A stretch of 64,000 nucleotides of DNA from Sphingomonas sp. R647. GTDB lineage: Bacteria; Pseudomonadota; Alphaproteobacteria; Sphingomonadales; Sphingomonadaceae. Made by a program: the position numbers and the translations under genes. The stretch covers positions 62,001 through 126,000 of the forward strand of contig NZ_JAIQXT010000004.1 of NCBI RefSeq assembly GCF_020177055.1. Reading direction: 5' to 3'. Positions 46,401 to 56,219 of the stretch are shown here, piece by piece. The notes under the pieces are model-generated. The model was given only the letters and a program-made list of their open reading frames with translations, made no database searches and was not told the origin of the DNA. Position 1 is the first letter of the stretch; every line of letters begins with the position of its first letter.

Positions 46401-47435
46401 TCAGCGGTTAGCAGGTTCGGTAATCGTGCGGCACCCCAGTGGTCGGCGCACTGGGTTGCACAATGCGACGGCGCGATCGGGCAGGGCCACGCGATAGTCG
46501 CCGGCAAAGCGGGGGTCGGGCCAGAGATAGTCGGTCGAGATGTACTGCGCCCCGCTGCGCAGGGCAGCGTCACGCGGGCGGGTATCGTTGGTGCGCGCTT
46601 CGCGGGTGGCGACATCCGCGCGGGTGCGCACGATGAAGTTCGCCTTCACCGCGGCGGCGATGCGATCGGCCTGCCCGATGGGATCGTTGAGCGTCAGATA
46701 GGCGGCTGCGGGCGATTGCTCGTCGGTATTGACGAAGAACACCCGCCCTTCGAGCGAGCGGCGCGCGCCGCGATAGAGCGCGACCTTGGCCGGACCTTCG
46801 TCGAGCGCGAACATGAACTTGCCGCGCGACGCGGCAAGCGTCGGCCAGTTATTCGCCAGCACCGCATCGCGCAGCGTCGGATGATCGCCCTGCACATCAT
46901 CCGGCACGATCAGCTTGTCGGGCGACAGCACCGAGCGCACTTCGGCATCAAGCGCGTCATAGGCGGTTTCGCTGTAAGGCTCGCCCTTCACGAACCGGCC
47001 ATTGTCGTTGGTATTGAACATCAGCAGGATCGGCACATGACCCGAATTGGCGTCCGACCAGTTCCGAATGATCGTCAGGCAGGCGACCAGCGTAAGACAG
47101 TTCGAGCGATTGTCGAACCCGGCCATATGCTGAACCTTGAACCCCGGCTGCTGCATCGCCGGATCGTCCGACCCGTCGGCATAGAGGCCACCGCGCGGAT
47201 CGTACCAGATGTCCAGCTCAAGCTGGCGCGCACCCGCGTTCAGCTGCTCCAGGATCGGGCGATGGGCATAGTCGAGCGCATCGGCGCTCGCCGGATCGAC
47301 CGCACGCACTTGCGCCATCCGCTCGGCCGGCATCGCCAGCTTGTAGCTGTTGTGCGTGCCGACCATCGTCAGGTCGTTCATGCGAAGCGGCACTTCGGTC
47401 GCGACGATCATCGGCAGGGCGAACAGCCAGAACAT
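46401..47435 (-). CDS. Ca2+-dependent phosphoinositide-specific phospholipase C (PI-PLC X family)
   Basis: A 344-residue exported protein with a short signal peptide (FWLFALPMIVA). TIM-barrel X-domain features: MVGTHNSYKLAMP (catalytic His), GARQLELDIWYDPRGG (Glu and Asp for Ca2+), KVQHM (second His). This matches the bacterial 'Ca2+-dependent phosphoinositide-specific PLC' family. It should release a phosphorylated head group from a phospholipid for PhoA, whose gene follows. ATG 47435; the PHO-box-like site is about 60 bp upstream. Confidence 0.87.
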   Translation of the reverse strand: MFWLFALPMIVATEVPLRMNDLTMVGTHNSYKLAMPAERMAQVRAVDPASADALDYAHRPILEQLNAGARQLELDIWYDPRGGLYADGSDDPAMQQPGFKVQHMAGFDNRSNCLTLVACLTIIRNWSDANSGHVPILLMFNTNDNGRFVKGEPYSETAYDALDAEVRSVLSPDKLIVPDDVQGDHPTLRDAVLANNWPTLAASRGKFMFALDEGPAKVALYRGARRSLEGRVFFVNTDEQSPAAAYLTLNDPIGQADRIAAAVKANFIVRTRADVATREARTNDTRPRDAALRSGAQYISTDYLWPDPRFAGDYRVALPDRAVALCNPVRRPLGCRTITEPANR

Positions 47436-47493
47436 GGCGGACTCCGGAAAGCAGGCGGACCGGCGTGCCGAAAAGGCCGCCAGTCCGCGCGCT

Positions 47494-47511
47494 ATCAGTG
47501 GAATATGACAG
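47494..47511 (-). promoter_or_regulatory. Candidate PHO box upstream of the PLC-phoA genes
   Basis: Minus strand CTGTCAT-ATTC-CACTGAT: the first half-site is perfect, the 4-nt spacer is AT-rich and the second half matches 4 of 7. It points toward the PLC start 59 bp away. Its presence before a PLC and phosphatase pair adds weight despite the weak second half. Confidence 0.5.
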
Positions 47512-47560
47512 TCTTGCGCCAAGGCGGCCCCGCCGCCGAAGCGACGGGGCCCAATAGCGA

Positions 47561-50308
47561 TCAGAACTGGGCGCGCACGCCCAGGCTGATCCGGCTGCCC
47601 GAAAACTCATAGGTGGTCGGGAAGGACGGATCCATCGTGTAGCCGGTAGTCTTGGCATTGCCGATGTTGATGCCCTGAAGCTCGACGCGGAAGTTGCGCG
47701 TCAGCTGATAGCTGGCGGCGACGTCGAACTGGCCATAGGCGTCGCGATAGACCGGATACATGTTCCGCTCGATCCGCTCCACATAGGCGCCCTTGCGGTT
47801 GTACGAGACGCGGACCGAGAGCGGCCCCTTGTCGTAGAAGACGGTCGCATTGTAGCTCTTGTCGGCCAGGCCGATCGGTGCGGTCGGGATGCCAAGCGAC
47901 GACTGGCCGGTCAGCGAGCTGTCGAGGAAGGTCGCGTTGGCGTTGACTCCGAAGCCATCGGCCCAGTCGGCGAACATGCCGAACGGAACGACCGCGTTCA
48001 GCTCAAATCCGCTGACCTTGTACGAACCCTCGGCATTGACCGGCTGGTAGACGTCGAAGTCATAGATGCCGTTGACCGTGCCATTGGCGTTGTAGACGGT
48101 CACGCCCTTGACCTCGCCGGTCAGCTGGTTCTGCACCACGCCCTTGATCTTCTTCCAGAAGTAGGACGCCGACAGGATGCCGCCACCGCCGAGATACTTC
48201 TCGACGCCCACTTCCCACTGATCGGCATAGGTCGGCTTGAGGCCGGGGTTGCCGTCGGTGAAGCGGAAATTATTGTAGCTGGCGGTGCGCTTATAGGCGA
48301 GATCGCCAAGCGCCGGGCGGATCAGCGTTTGCGATGCGGCGGCGCGCAGGATCAGGCTGTCGGTCAGTTCGGCATGGATGTTGAACGACGGCAGGAACTT
48401 CTCATAGCTCCCCTCGCTCGCCACCGGTGCCGAAGTCAGGCCGGTCGTTCCGTTCGGATTCTGGATCTGATGGAACCCTTCCGAATGGATGTCGGTGCGC
48501 AGATAGCGGCCGCCGAGGTTGACGAACACCGGCACACCAAGCTCGAATTCAAGATCGACCATCGCATAGCCAGCGAACGTCGCTTCCTTCACCTTGGCGT
48601 AGTTCGCATTGGCGAACGGCGTGACGAACCCGTCCGGGCGGAAGAAGCTGCGCGCATAGTCGTTGGAAACCTGCGACCAGCTGAGGTTCCGCGCCTGATA
48701 TTCGCTGCCGCCGACCAGATCGATGACGTTGGTCAGCGGGCTGTCGCCAAGGCGGCGGACGTTGACATAGGCGGTGCTGCCGCGCGTCGGGCCCTGGATC
48801 TTCTCCTCGCCATATTGACGCTGATTGGTCTTGTTCGTGTAGCGACCGCCGACATTGATGCGCTTGATGAACAGGTCGTCAAAGCCGTAGCTCACATCGA
48901 GCTGAGCGGCATATTTGTCGTCCTTGACCTCTTCGCGGGTCGTTTCATACGCCTCGAACAGGTAGCGCGTGGGCGCGTTATACATGTCGATCGTGTTGGG
49001 ATTGGCGCTGGGGATCGTCTCGCCGCCGGTCTCGGTAAAGCGCGTGCGAGACGGCGCGTAGGCGACATGTTTGAGGTTGGCGTAATCGAGCGTCCGCGTG
49101 GCCCCCGAATAGCCGCCGAGCGCGGTGATCTTCCAGTTCCCGGCTTCCCAGTTCATCTCGCCGCCGAACTGGCGGTAATCGGTCTCGGTGAGATATTCCT
49201 TGCTCAGGAACTCATGCTGGGTGTTGGTGTAGGACACGTCGCGCAGCACGACGATGCCGCTGTCGCTGAGCGTGGTGGCGTCGAACGCATGGATCGTTTC
49301 GAGCGTCGAATTGCTCGACGCCGAATAGCCCGCAGCGTCATATTCGTCCTCGACCGTGTCGTAGGAGCCGATGAACGCGTCGAGCGCGAGGCTGAACGTC
49401 TCGCTCGGCTTGTACTGGACCGACCCGGAGATGCCGAGGCGGTCCTGGTCATTCTGGTACACGCGATCGCCGACCTTATCGAGGAAGACGATCTTGTTCT
49501 TCATCGCGTCGGTGAAGGTGATGCCGGCGTCGCGCTGCAGCACCGAAATCGCCTGGTTCCGATAAACGGTGCCCGAACGGTCGGTCCAGCGCGCGATCGG
49601 ACGGAAGTTGATGCCCGAGTTCGAATCGGTGCGGTTGGTGCGCTGCTGCTTGGCGACCGAGACCAGCACGCCGAAATCGCCAAACGTGTTGCTGGCGAGG
49701 AACGAGAAGTTCGGGTCGATCTTCTGCGAGATCGAGTTGAACGCGCCCTCGACACCGCCGACGAGGCGCAGGCCCGGGTTATCGAATGGCCGCGCCGTGC
49801 GGATCAAAACCGAACCGGCGATGCCGCCTTCTTCATCGGCGGCGGTCGGCGACTTTTGCACGGTGACCGACTGGATCAGTTCGGACGCGAAAATGTCGAA
49901 TTCAACGTCGCGCCCGCCCGAGCCGGATGCGGTCGCCAGCTTGTTAATCGATACAAAGGTAAACTCGGTCGGCAGGCCGCGCACATTGACGCGGGTACCT
50001 AGGCCCTTTTCGCGCTCGATCGTCACACCCGGCACGCGCTGCAGCGCTTCGGACAGATTCTGCTCCGGGAAATCGGCGATGTCGGTGGCGACGATCGAGT
50101 CGGAGAAACCGACCGTCTCACGCTTGATGTCGATCGCTTCTTCCAGGCTGCGGCGATAGCCGGAAACGACGATCTCCTCATCGACAACGGTGTCATCGCC
50201 CGCCGCCGGAGCGGTCTGGGCACTGGCGGGAACGGCTGTCAGCGCAGCGAGCGCGACGCCGAGAAGAAGCTGGCTCGTACGATCGAGCCGGTTGAAACTA
50301 CGCATCAT
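47561..50308 (-). CDS. TonB-dependent receptor (Xanthomonas/Caulobacter type)
   Basis: A 915-residue receptor with a signal peptide (LLLGVALAALTAVPASAQ), TonB box EEIVVSGY, the plug (SLEEAIDIKRETVGFSDSIVATDIADFPEQNLSEALQRVPGVTI) and a large barrel ending in SRISLGVRAQF with the terminal Phe needed for assembly. The plug wording is that of the large TonB-Xanth-Caul group, which imports bulky ligands. Standing before PLC, phoA and pldA it may take up a phosphorylated product. ATG 50308 follows AAGGGGG. Its 3' end is 125 bp before the PLC gene. Confidence 0.92.
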   Translation of the reverse strand: MMRSFNRLDRTSQLLLGVALAALTAVPASAQTAPAAGDDTVVDEEIVVSGYRRSLEEAIDIKRETVGFSDSIVATDIADFPEQNLSEALQRVPGVTIEREKGLGTRVNVRGLPTEFTFVSINKLATASGSGGRDVEFDIFASELIQSVTVQKSPTAADEEGGIAGSVLIRTARPFDNPGLRLVGGVEGAFNSISQKIDPNFSFLASNTFGDFGVLVSVAKQQRTNRTDSNSGINFRPIARWTDRSGTVYRNQAISVLQRDAGITFTDAMKNKIVFLDKVGDRVYQNDQDRLGISGSVQYKPSETFSLALDAFIGSYDTVEDEYDAAGYSASSNSTLETIHAFDATTLSDSGIVVLRDVSYTNTQHEFLSKEYLTETDYRQFGGEMNWEAGNWKITALGGYSGATRTLDYANLKHVAYAPSRTRFTETGGETIPSANPNTIDMYNAPTRYLFEAYETTREEVKDDKYAAQLDVSYGFDDLFIKRINVGGRYTNKTNQRQYGEEKIQGPTRGSTAYVNVRRLGDSPLTNVIDLVGGSEYQARNLSWSQVSNDYARSFFRPDGFVTPFANANYAKVKEATFAGYAMVDLEFELGVPVFVNLGGRYLRTDIHSEGFHQIQNPNGTTGLTSAPVASEGSYEKFLPSFNIHAELTDSLILRAAASQTLIRPALGDLAYKRTASYNNFRFTDGNPGLKPTYADQWEVGVEKYLGGGGILSASYFWKKIKGVVQNQLTGEVKGVTVYNANGTVNGIYDFDVYQPVNAEGSYKVSGFELNAVVPFGMFADWADGFGVNANATFLDSSLTGQSSLGIPTAPIGLADKSYNATVFYDKGPLSVRVSYNRKGAYVERIERNMYPVYRDAYGQFDVAASYQLTRNFRVELQGINIGNAKTTGYTMDPSFPTTYEFSGSRISLGVRAQF

Positions 50309-50780
50309 TAAACCCCCTTTTTTCAATGCTCGGAACCCGCCCGCCGTTTCTCGGGCGCGCGACTACGCCCCCCGGCCGACCCAACGACCGGGACTGTGCA
50401 ATTTGGTCCTGTGTTTGCCTTGTTGTTCTGGCGCTCGGCAGCCTGTCGGCCTCAACGCGCCAGCCTCTCCCGGCCGAATGAACGTATCGCTGCGTAACCA
50501 GCGGCAATGATTGGCGAATTGCCAGTTAGACGATCACTGCCTCCCCCTTCGGCTCGGGACGCAGGTGAAGAAAACTTGTTACGCGCTTGTGACGGGCGGA
50601 CCATTATATTGCCAATTTAGGTTTTGTTGGCGGTCGGCCGCGCTGATGTCGGGAGCTCCTGGCAATGGGCTGCCACTGCCTTCTATCTGCCGATCGCTGC
50701 CGCTATTGGCGTTCGATGGAACTTTACGCGCCGCATCAGGAACGAAAGTCAGTCACACCTCATGGCGCCCTCGTGCTGCG
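50309..50780. other. Intergenic region upstream of the TonB receptor, island edge
   Basis: No convincing gene. A weak PHO-box-like sequence on the minus strand (CCGTCAC-AAGC-GCGTAAC, 50595-50578; half-sites 6/7 and 4/7) lies about 270 bp before the receptor start. The stretch around 50600-50630 is AT-rich and could hold the promoter. The left end of the helicase gene meets it at 50781 with no terminator or direct repeat that I can find. Confidence 0.35.
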
Positions 50781-53700
50781 CTAGGTTTCCAGATAGCCCT
50801 TGCGCACCTTTTCCGCGATCAGTTTGGTCGCCTCTCGTTTTGCGCGTTCGGGCGTATCGAACACCTTGAATACCGTGCTCCCCTTCGCCCCGATGCGGCC
50901 GAAAATCACGGTCATCTCGCAGCCGGAAACGGCGATCTTCCAAAACTTGTCTGAACTTCCTTGCTGGAAACGGAATTCGCTGAAGGCTGGCGCGGTGGAT
51001 TGCAAATCGGGTTGTTCGGTCGGCGCGGCGTCGTCCGCTTCACGCTTCGGCGAAGTCGCGACCGGCAGCGGCATCGTGGATCCGTCAAATGGATCATCGT
51101 CGCCATCTGCGACCTCGCGGCGTAGCGCCGCTTCGATCTGGGCGACGACTGCGCCAGGGTCGCGCAGCCAGCTATGCGAAGGCACATCGATCACCTTCCA
51201 GCCAAACGCGCGCAGGATCGCGGGTTGAAAGACATACCGGTCTTCGACCGATCCGTGGCCGTTGCCGTCGATCAGAATGCCCAGCTGGTAGCGACCACCT
51301 TCTGCTCCACATATGGCCAGGTCGCAGCGAAAGCTGGCGCTGCCGACATGGACGTGGACATCATGGCCGCGGGCGGTCAGCGCCTCTGCCAGAGCATCCC
51401 GCAACGCGTCGGCGGGCGCACTGCGCGCGAATACGCGCTGCGCCTCAGGATTGAGTGTTGCGAGCACATTCTGTCCATGGCTCGTATCGCCCCGCGACTG
51501 GGCCTCGGCAAAGGCGAGAAAGGTACGCAGCGCCCGCGCGCCATCATTATGGGTGTTGGTGATCGCCTCCGCGCGGATCGTCGAGACCACGGCCATGTGG
51601 TGGCGCGCACGGCTGAAGATGACGTTGAGGCGCTTTTCGCCGCCACGCTGATTGATCGGGCCGAAGTTCATCGCCATGCGTCCATTGGCATCGGGCGCGT
51701 AGCAGATACTGAGCAGGATCACGTCGCGCTCGTCGCCCTGAACATTTTCCAGATTCTTGATGAAAAGGCCGTTGATCTGGCCATCGTCCTCGCGGGCATA
51801 CTCCGCTTCGAGCCGCGCCGCGAACGCCTTATCCTCGCCCGCCAGCGTCTCGAGCTCATCTTCGATCTCGGCCTGCTGCGCTTCCGAAAAGGCGACGATC
51901 CCGATGCTGAGGCCGGTTTCGCGGAACAACAGGTCGCGGACCATCGCTGCGATCAGCCGCGCCTCGGGGTCATTGACCCGCTTTTCGTAGAGCCCATCCG
52001 CGACCGGGTGGAAGCTGACCGCGCGGGCGAGCATCCGGCTGACCGCGACGGGCGCAGAAGCGGGATCGTCCGAACGCAGCGGCTCGGGGGCGGCGGACGG
52101 GTCGGCGATGACGCGGTCGGGGATGGTGATCAGGCGGCCATCGTAGAAGGCGGCGTTCGAGAAGCTGATCAATGCCTCGGACCGGCTGCGATAATGCCAG
52201 GCGAGCAGCGTCGCGGGCAGGCTGCGCGCGGACTGGTTGAGCAGGCTATCGGCGTCGAGAATGATCGCGACGGCCCGGCCATCCTCCTCGGCGGTGACCT
52301 GCATCTCATCGTCATCGCGTGCGGCAGCGAAGAAGCTGGTAGGCGGCAACTGCATCTCGTCGCCGACCACGATCACCTGCGGCGCGCGCGACAGGGCGGG
52401 CACGGCCTCTTCGGTCGGGATCTGGCTGGCCTCGTCGAAGATCACGACATCGAACAGCTCGGGATGCAAGGGTAGCGTGTCGGACACCGATAGCGGGCTC
52501 ATCAGCCAGATCGGTTTCAGGTCGATCACCACCGGTCCGGTCTCGTCGTCCGACAGGTCGCGGATCGAGCGGTAGCGCATCGACTTGCCGAACTCGTGCT
52601 CAAGCTCGCGGCGGCCAGTCGAATAGATGCGCTTGAACTCGCGGCCGGCGGCGTCGAGCTGAGTCACCGACAGCATCGACCGCTTCACATGATCGCGGAA
52701 GCGACGATGATTGGTCGCAAGGATGGTCGCCGAATTGTCGGTCTGGAGCAACGCGCGAGCCTTCGCAGCGCGCCGGGCGCTGGACCCTAGCTCAGCCGCA
52801 TCGAAGCGTTGGAGGGCAGGCTCATCGCGCAAGGCGCGCGCAAACGCCTCTTCGATCACATGCGCCTCGATCGTCGGCGGGGCGAGCCGCAACGCGCGCA
52901 TCGCGAACGCCATGCGCGGCCCGGCGGCATCGGCGGCGGCGAGCAGCGGGAGCAGGTCGGGCAATTCCTCCAGCCCCTCGCGCATGTCACGCATCGCTTC
53001 GGATAGTGCGCCGATCGTCATGTCCCCCGCATCAGCAAGGAAGCGCTGGCACAGCGCGGCAAGGGCTTCGATATGAACCGCGGATGCAGCTTCGCGCGCG
53101 ATCAGCTCAGCCGGATCGGTCGCCGCGCGGACATGGCCAATCAGCGTGCGCAGCATTGGCGCGGTCGCGGTTGCCCAGGCATCCCTTGCGACGGCCAGCG
53201 CATCGGCATCAGTGGTGGCAAAGCGGCTCGCAAGAACCCCGCGCGCTTCGGCAGCGGCAGCGGCAGTCGCGTGACGCGCAGCCAATCGTTCGAGCACCGC
53301 AGTGACACTGGGTTCGACCGCATGCGCCGAAAAATCGTACCGCGCGCGAACGGTGCGGTTGAGACGTCGCCAGGTGCCGCTCAGGAACTTGAAGAAGGAC
53401 GGCTCCTGCTGCCGCGCCTGATCAAGTGCTGCGGCCGTATCCTCGGGCGTCAACGGGTCGCGCCAGTTGGCAGCGGCTTCGGCGGCGGCCACAGCCTCGC
53501 CTTGCGCGCGATCCAGCGTGGCGCGTCCGGCAGCGAACTCGGCGGACAGGGCTGAAGCCGGATCGAGCAGCGTCAGGTTGCCTGCGAGGTTCGTCTCGAT
53601 GGCCTGTCGCGCCGCGCGGACCAGCACCAGCGCATCGGCAAGCCGCGTGTCCGGGGAAAGCAGAAGTGCATCATCCTCCAGCGCGGCGTCGAGTGCATCT

Positions 53701-56219
53701 AGCACGCGCTCACCTTCCGCGATCGCCGCTTCGGCTTCGGCATAGGCGCGGTCGCCCGCCACCATATTGGGGGAGATGCGCGCAAAAGGGTGTTCGGCGA
53801 GACTGACCAGACCGAAGCTCTCGCGCATCGTGCGGTGGATTCGCTCGGCCAAACCGCGATGGCGATCCCATTCGGCGAGAAGCGGTAGTCGTTCACGGTC
53901 GGCGGGGCCAAGCGGCTCGGTCTCGGGAAGCGCGGCGCGACGGCGAACCATCGTTCGGATGCTGGCGCCCGTCGCCTCGGGCACGCGACCTGCCGCCGCT
54001 TCGAACGCCGCGATGCGATCGAGATGGCGTGACAGCGCGTCGAGCGTCCGGGCGCGCGATGCCTGCAGCGCGTCGAGCCCATCGTCCTGCTTGGTCCAGC
54101 GCTCGTAGCTGTCCTTCAAATCCATCACGAAGGACTTCTTGTCCTCCTGCGAATCGTGGATCAGGCAGGAAAGCCGGTCGAGGCCCACCGATTTGAGCCG
54201 GTTGAACACCACGTCGAGCGCGGCGCGCTTTTCGCAGACGAACAACACCCGCTTTCCGCGTGCGGCGTAATCGGCGATCAGATTGGTAATCGTCTGCGAC
54301 TTGCCGGTGCCGGGCGGGCCTTGAATGATGAAACTGCGGCCCGATCGCGCCATCGCGACCGCGGCATCCTGCGTCGCATCGGCGGGGACCACGGAATACA
54401 GCTCGACCAGTGGCAAAGCGGGCGGGGCTTCCGCCTCCAGCTCGCGCGGTTCGATCGAGAAGATCCGGTCGAACGCAGGCGGCGGCACGGCATCGTCGAT
54501 CAACTGGTTATAGTCGCGAACCAGCGACATCTTCTTGTAGTTGAAGTTCGCCAGCGTCACCTGGGTAAGGTCGATCTCCCATTTGTAGCGATGCCCGTCG
54601 CCGCCCGCGAGCGCATAGGTCAGTGCCTCCGCTTCACCGCTGGCAACCATCCGATCCGGCCGGGCCGGCATCCTGCCACCAACCGCAAGCCGCTGAGGCA
54701 GGGGAGCAGGTCGCACATATTTCTCGAACAACGCGAGGCCGAGCGGGCGATAATCGTCCCGTTCGTAGCTGAAGTCTGGCCGCGATACGCCGCTCGCGCG
54801 CGCTGTCCGCTGCTTGCGGCGCTGGAACAGCTTGAGCCGCTGGACAGCCTTTTGATGGATCAGCTCGATCTGCGGCTTGTCGGTGACCGACAGCGTCACC
54901 CCCGGCTCGCTGCGGTGGATCTGCGCGGCAATGTCGGCATGGACCTGCTCGATCGAAGTCTGGGCGAGGTCGACCCGTTCGGGCAGCTCGATGTCGTAGA
55001 GCTGGCGTAGATAGTGGCGCAGCGCTGGGTTGAATTCAGCCTCGGTGCCGGGGCAGCGCAGCAGATACTGGTCACGCACGCCCTTCTTCTTGGCCACCTC
55101 GACCGGCAGCCACAGCAGGGGCGACTGAATGCGCTCGTTCGGCGCGTCCTTGAGGTTGTGCCAGTGGAGGAACGCGACGACGAGTCGGAGATGGCTGAAG
55201 CCATATTCGGCCCGGTCGCGCCGCGTCTCCTGAATGATCCGGTCGAATGCCGAGGGGAGATAGGGCTGGTCCTCGAATCTCAGCCATTTGGCCAGCGCGA
55301 TCTGCCCCCCGCCGAGCACGTCCTTCGCAAACTTGCTGTCCCAGGTGCACAATTGCTCGGCACGGATCGACTCAAGACGCATCACGACGGGCACGCTGGC
55401 CACGGTGAGGTTCACGCTTGCTTGCGTCGGCCGAAAATGGATCAGCCGGTTGCGCCGCGAGAGATCGAACAGGCGATCGCGCAAATGGGTGAGTACCGCA
55501 GCCCGGCGCCCCCTCGCCCCCGTCGCACCGGCCAGCGCGCGTTCCACATCGAGGCCCGCAGGCTGGTCACGATAGCCTTCCAGCCGTTGTGTCAGCGCAT
55601 CGAGATCGGTGGCGCGCTCATGGCGGTTGAGCGCAGTCATCTCCGCAATCAGCGCGGCGATCACCGGATGGAGCGCGCCGTTGAGCCGGAACAGATTGGC
55701 CTGTGCGCCGGAGAATCTCGCAACATCCTCCTCGTCGTTCAGATCGAGACCGCAAGCGAGACTGGCAAGGATGAGACCGATGACGAAGATGTCGGCCAGT
55801 TCGTCATGATGGCCAATCGCCTGCTCCCAGGCGCGATAGCCGGTGAGATAGGCCGGTTTGACATCCGTCTCCGCATCATCGCCACGCGCGCGCAGATCCT
55901 CGACCCTGCTGCCGCTGTCGACATCGGTTGCCACGCGATATTCCCCGACAACGCGCAGTGCCGATCCGGCATGGGGCTGAACATCGCGCAGCCGGGCTGC
56001 GTTGTATCGGGGAGCGCGGCCATCGGGATGCGCCAGTGCGAGAACCCCATCGCCGGGATCGGTCACGGCTTCGCCGCCGAGATCGGCAACGCGCTCGATC
56101 GCATGCAGCGCCGCGACCGCGCGCATCAGCGGCAACATTGCGTGCAGCAGATCCTCAGTCGGCAGTGCGCCGCCCTCGGCCACACGCTGCCTCAGGGTGA
56201 GTACGATCCCCTCGCTCAT
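50781..56219 (-). CDS. Kinase-like/DUF4011 SF1 helicase-nuclease with C-terminal WGR domain
   Basis: An 1812-residue protein. Residues ~20-220 resemble a protein-kinase C-lobe (LLHAMLPLMRAVAALHAI; ADIFVIGLILASLACGLDL) without HRD or DFG. DUF4011 starts near 240 (LFDLSRRNRLIHFRP). An SF1 helicase follows, split by a ~550-residue helical insert: Walker A GPPGTGKSQ (634), DEASQIP (1262), GDEMQLPPT, ENVQGDERDVI (1492) and RLNVIFSRARHH (1530). Residues ~1600-1700 look like a DUF3320/Vsr-type nuclease (CDLAIC...ILIDGNGH...GWKVIDVPSHSW), with Leu where an acidic residue is usual. A WGR domain (~1745-1811, VIFGRIGAKGS) ends it. Domain order matches the Hhe-type defence protein, with WGR added. ATG is coupled to the protease gene by ATGA. 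Confidence 0.85.
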   Translation of the reverse strand: MSEGIVLTLRQRVAEGGALPTEDLLHAMLPLMRAVAALHAIERVADLGGEAVTDPGDGVLALAHPDGRAPRYNAARLRDVQPHAGSALRVVGEYRVATDVDSGSRVEDLRARGDDAETDVKPAYLTGYRAWEQAIGHHDELADIFVIGLILASLACGLDLNDEEDVARFSGAQANLFRLNGALHPVIAALIAEMTALNRHERATDLDALTQRLEGYRDQPAGLDVERALAGATGARGRRAAVLTHLRDRLFDLSRRNRLIHFRPTQASVNLTVASVPVVMRLESIRAEQLCTWDSKFAKDVLGGGQIALAKWLRFEDQPYLPSAFDRIIQETRRDRAEYGFSHLRLVVAFLHWHNLKDAPNERIQSPLLWLPVEVAKKKGVRDQYLLRCPGTEAEFNPALRHYLRQLYDIELPERVDLAQTSIEQVHADIAAQIHRSEPGVTLSVTDKPQIELIHQKAVQRLKLFQRRKQRTARASGVSRPDFSYERDDYRPLGLALFEKYVRPAPLPQRLAVGGRMPARPDRMVASGEAEALTYALAGGDGHRYKWEIDLTQVTLANFNYKKMSLVRDYNQLIDDAVPPPAFDRIFSIEPRELEAEAPPALPLVELYSVVPADATQDAAVAMARSGRSFIIQGPPGTGKSQTITNLIADYAARGKRVLFVCEKRAALDVVFNRLKSVGLDRLSCLIHDSQEDKKSFVMDLKDSYERWTKQDDGLDALQASRARTLDALSRHLDRIAAFEAAAGRVPEATGASIRTMVRRRAALPETEPLGPADRERLPLLAEWDRHRGLAERIHRTMRESFGLVSLAEHPFARISPNMVAGDRAYAEAEAAIAEGERVLDALDAALEDDALLLSPDTRLADALVLVRAARQAIETNLAGNLTLLDPASALSAEFAAGRATLDRAQGEAVAAAEAAANWRDPLTPEDTAAALDQARQQEPSFFKFLSGTWRRLNRTVRARYDFSAHAVEPSVTAVLERLAARHATAAAAAEARGVLASRFATTDADALAVARDAWATATAPMLRTLIGHVRAATDPAELIAREAASAVHIEALAALCQRFLADAGDMTIGALSEAMRDMREGLEELPDLLPLLAAADAAGPRMAFAMRALRLAPPTIEAHVIEEAFARALRDEPALQRFDAAELGSSARRAAKARALLQTDNSATILATNHRRFRDHVKRSMLSVTQLDAAGREFKRIYSTGRRELEHEFGKSMRYRSIRDLSDDETGPVVIDLKPIWLMSPLSVSDTLPLHPELFDVVIFDEASQIPTEEAVPALSRAPQVIVVGDEMQLPPTSFFAAARDDDEMQVTAEEDGRAVAIILDADSLLNQSARSLPATLLAWHYRSRSEALISFSNAAFYDGRLITIPDRVIADPSAAPEPLRSDDPASAPVAVSRMLARAVSFHPVADGLYEKRVNDPEARLIAAMVRDLLFRETGLSIGIVAFSEAQQAEIEDELETLAGEDKAFAARLEAEYAREDDGQINGLFIKNLENVQGDERDVILLSICYAPDANGRMAMNFGPINQRGGEKRLNVIFSRARHHMAVVSTIRAEAITNTHNDGARALRTFLAFAEAQSRGDTSHGQNVLATLNPEAQRVFARSAPADALRDALAEALTARGHDVHVHVGSASFRCDLAICGAEGGRYQLGILIDGNGHGSVEDRYVFQPAILRAFGWKVIDVPSHSWLRDPGAVVAQIEAALRREVADGDDDPFDGSTMPLPVATSPKREADDAAPTEQPDLQSTAPAFSEFRFQQGSSDKFWKIAVSGCEMTVIFGRIGAKGSTVFKVFDTPERAKREATKLIAEKVRKGYLET

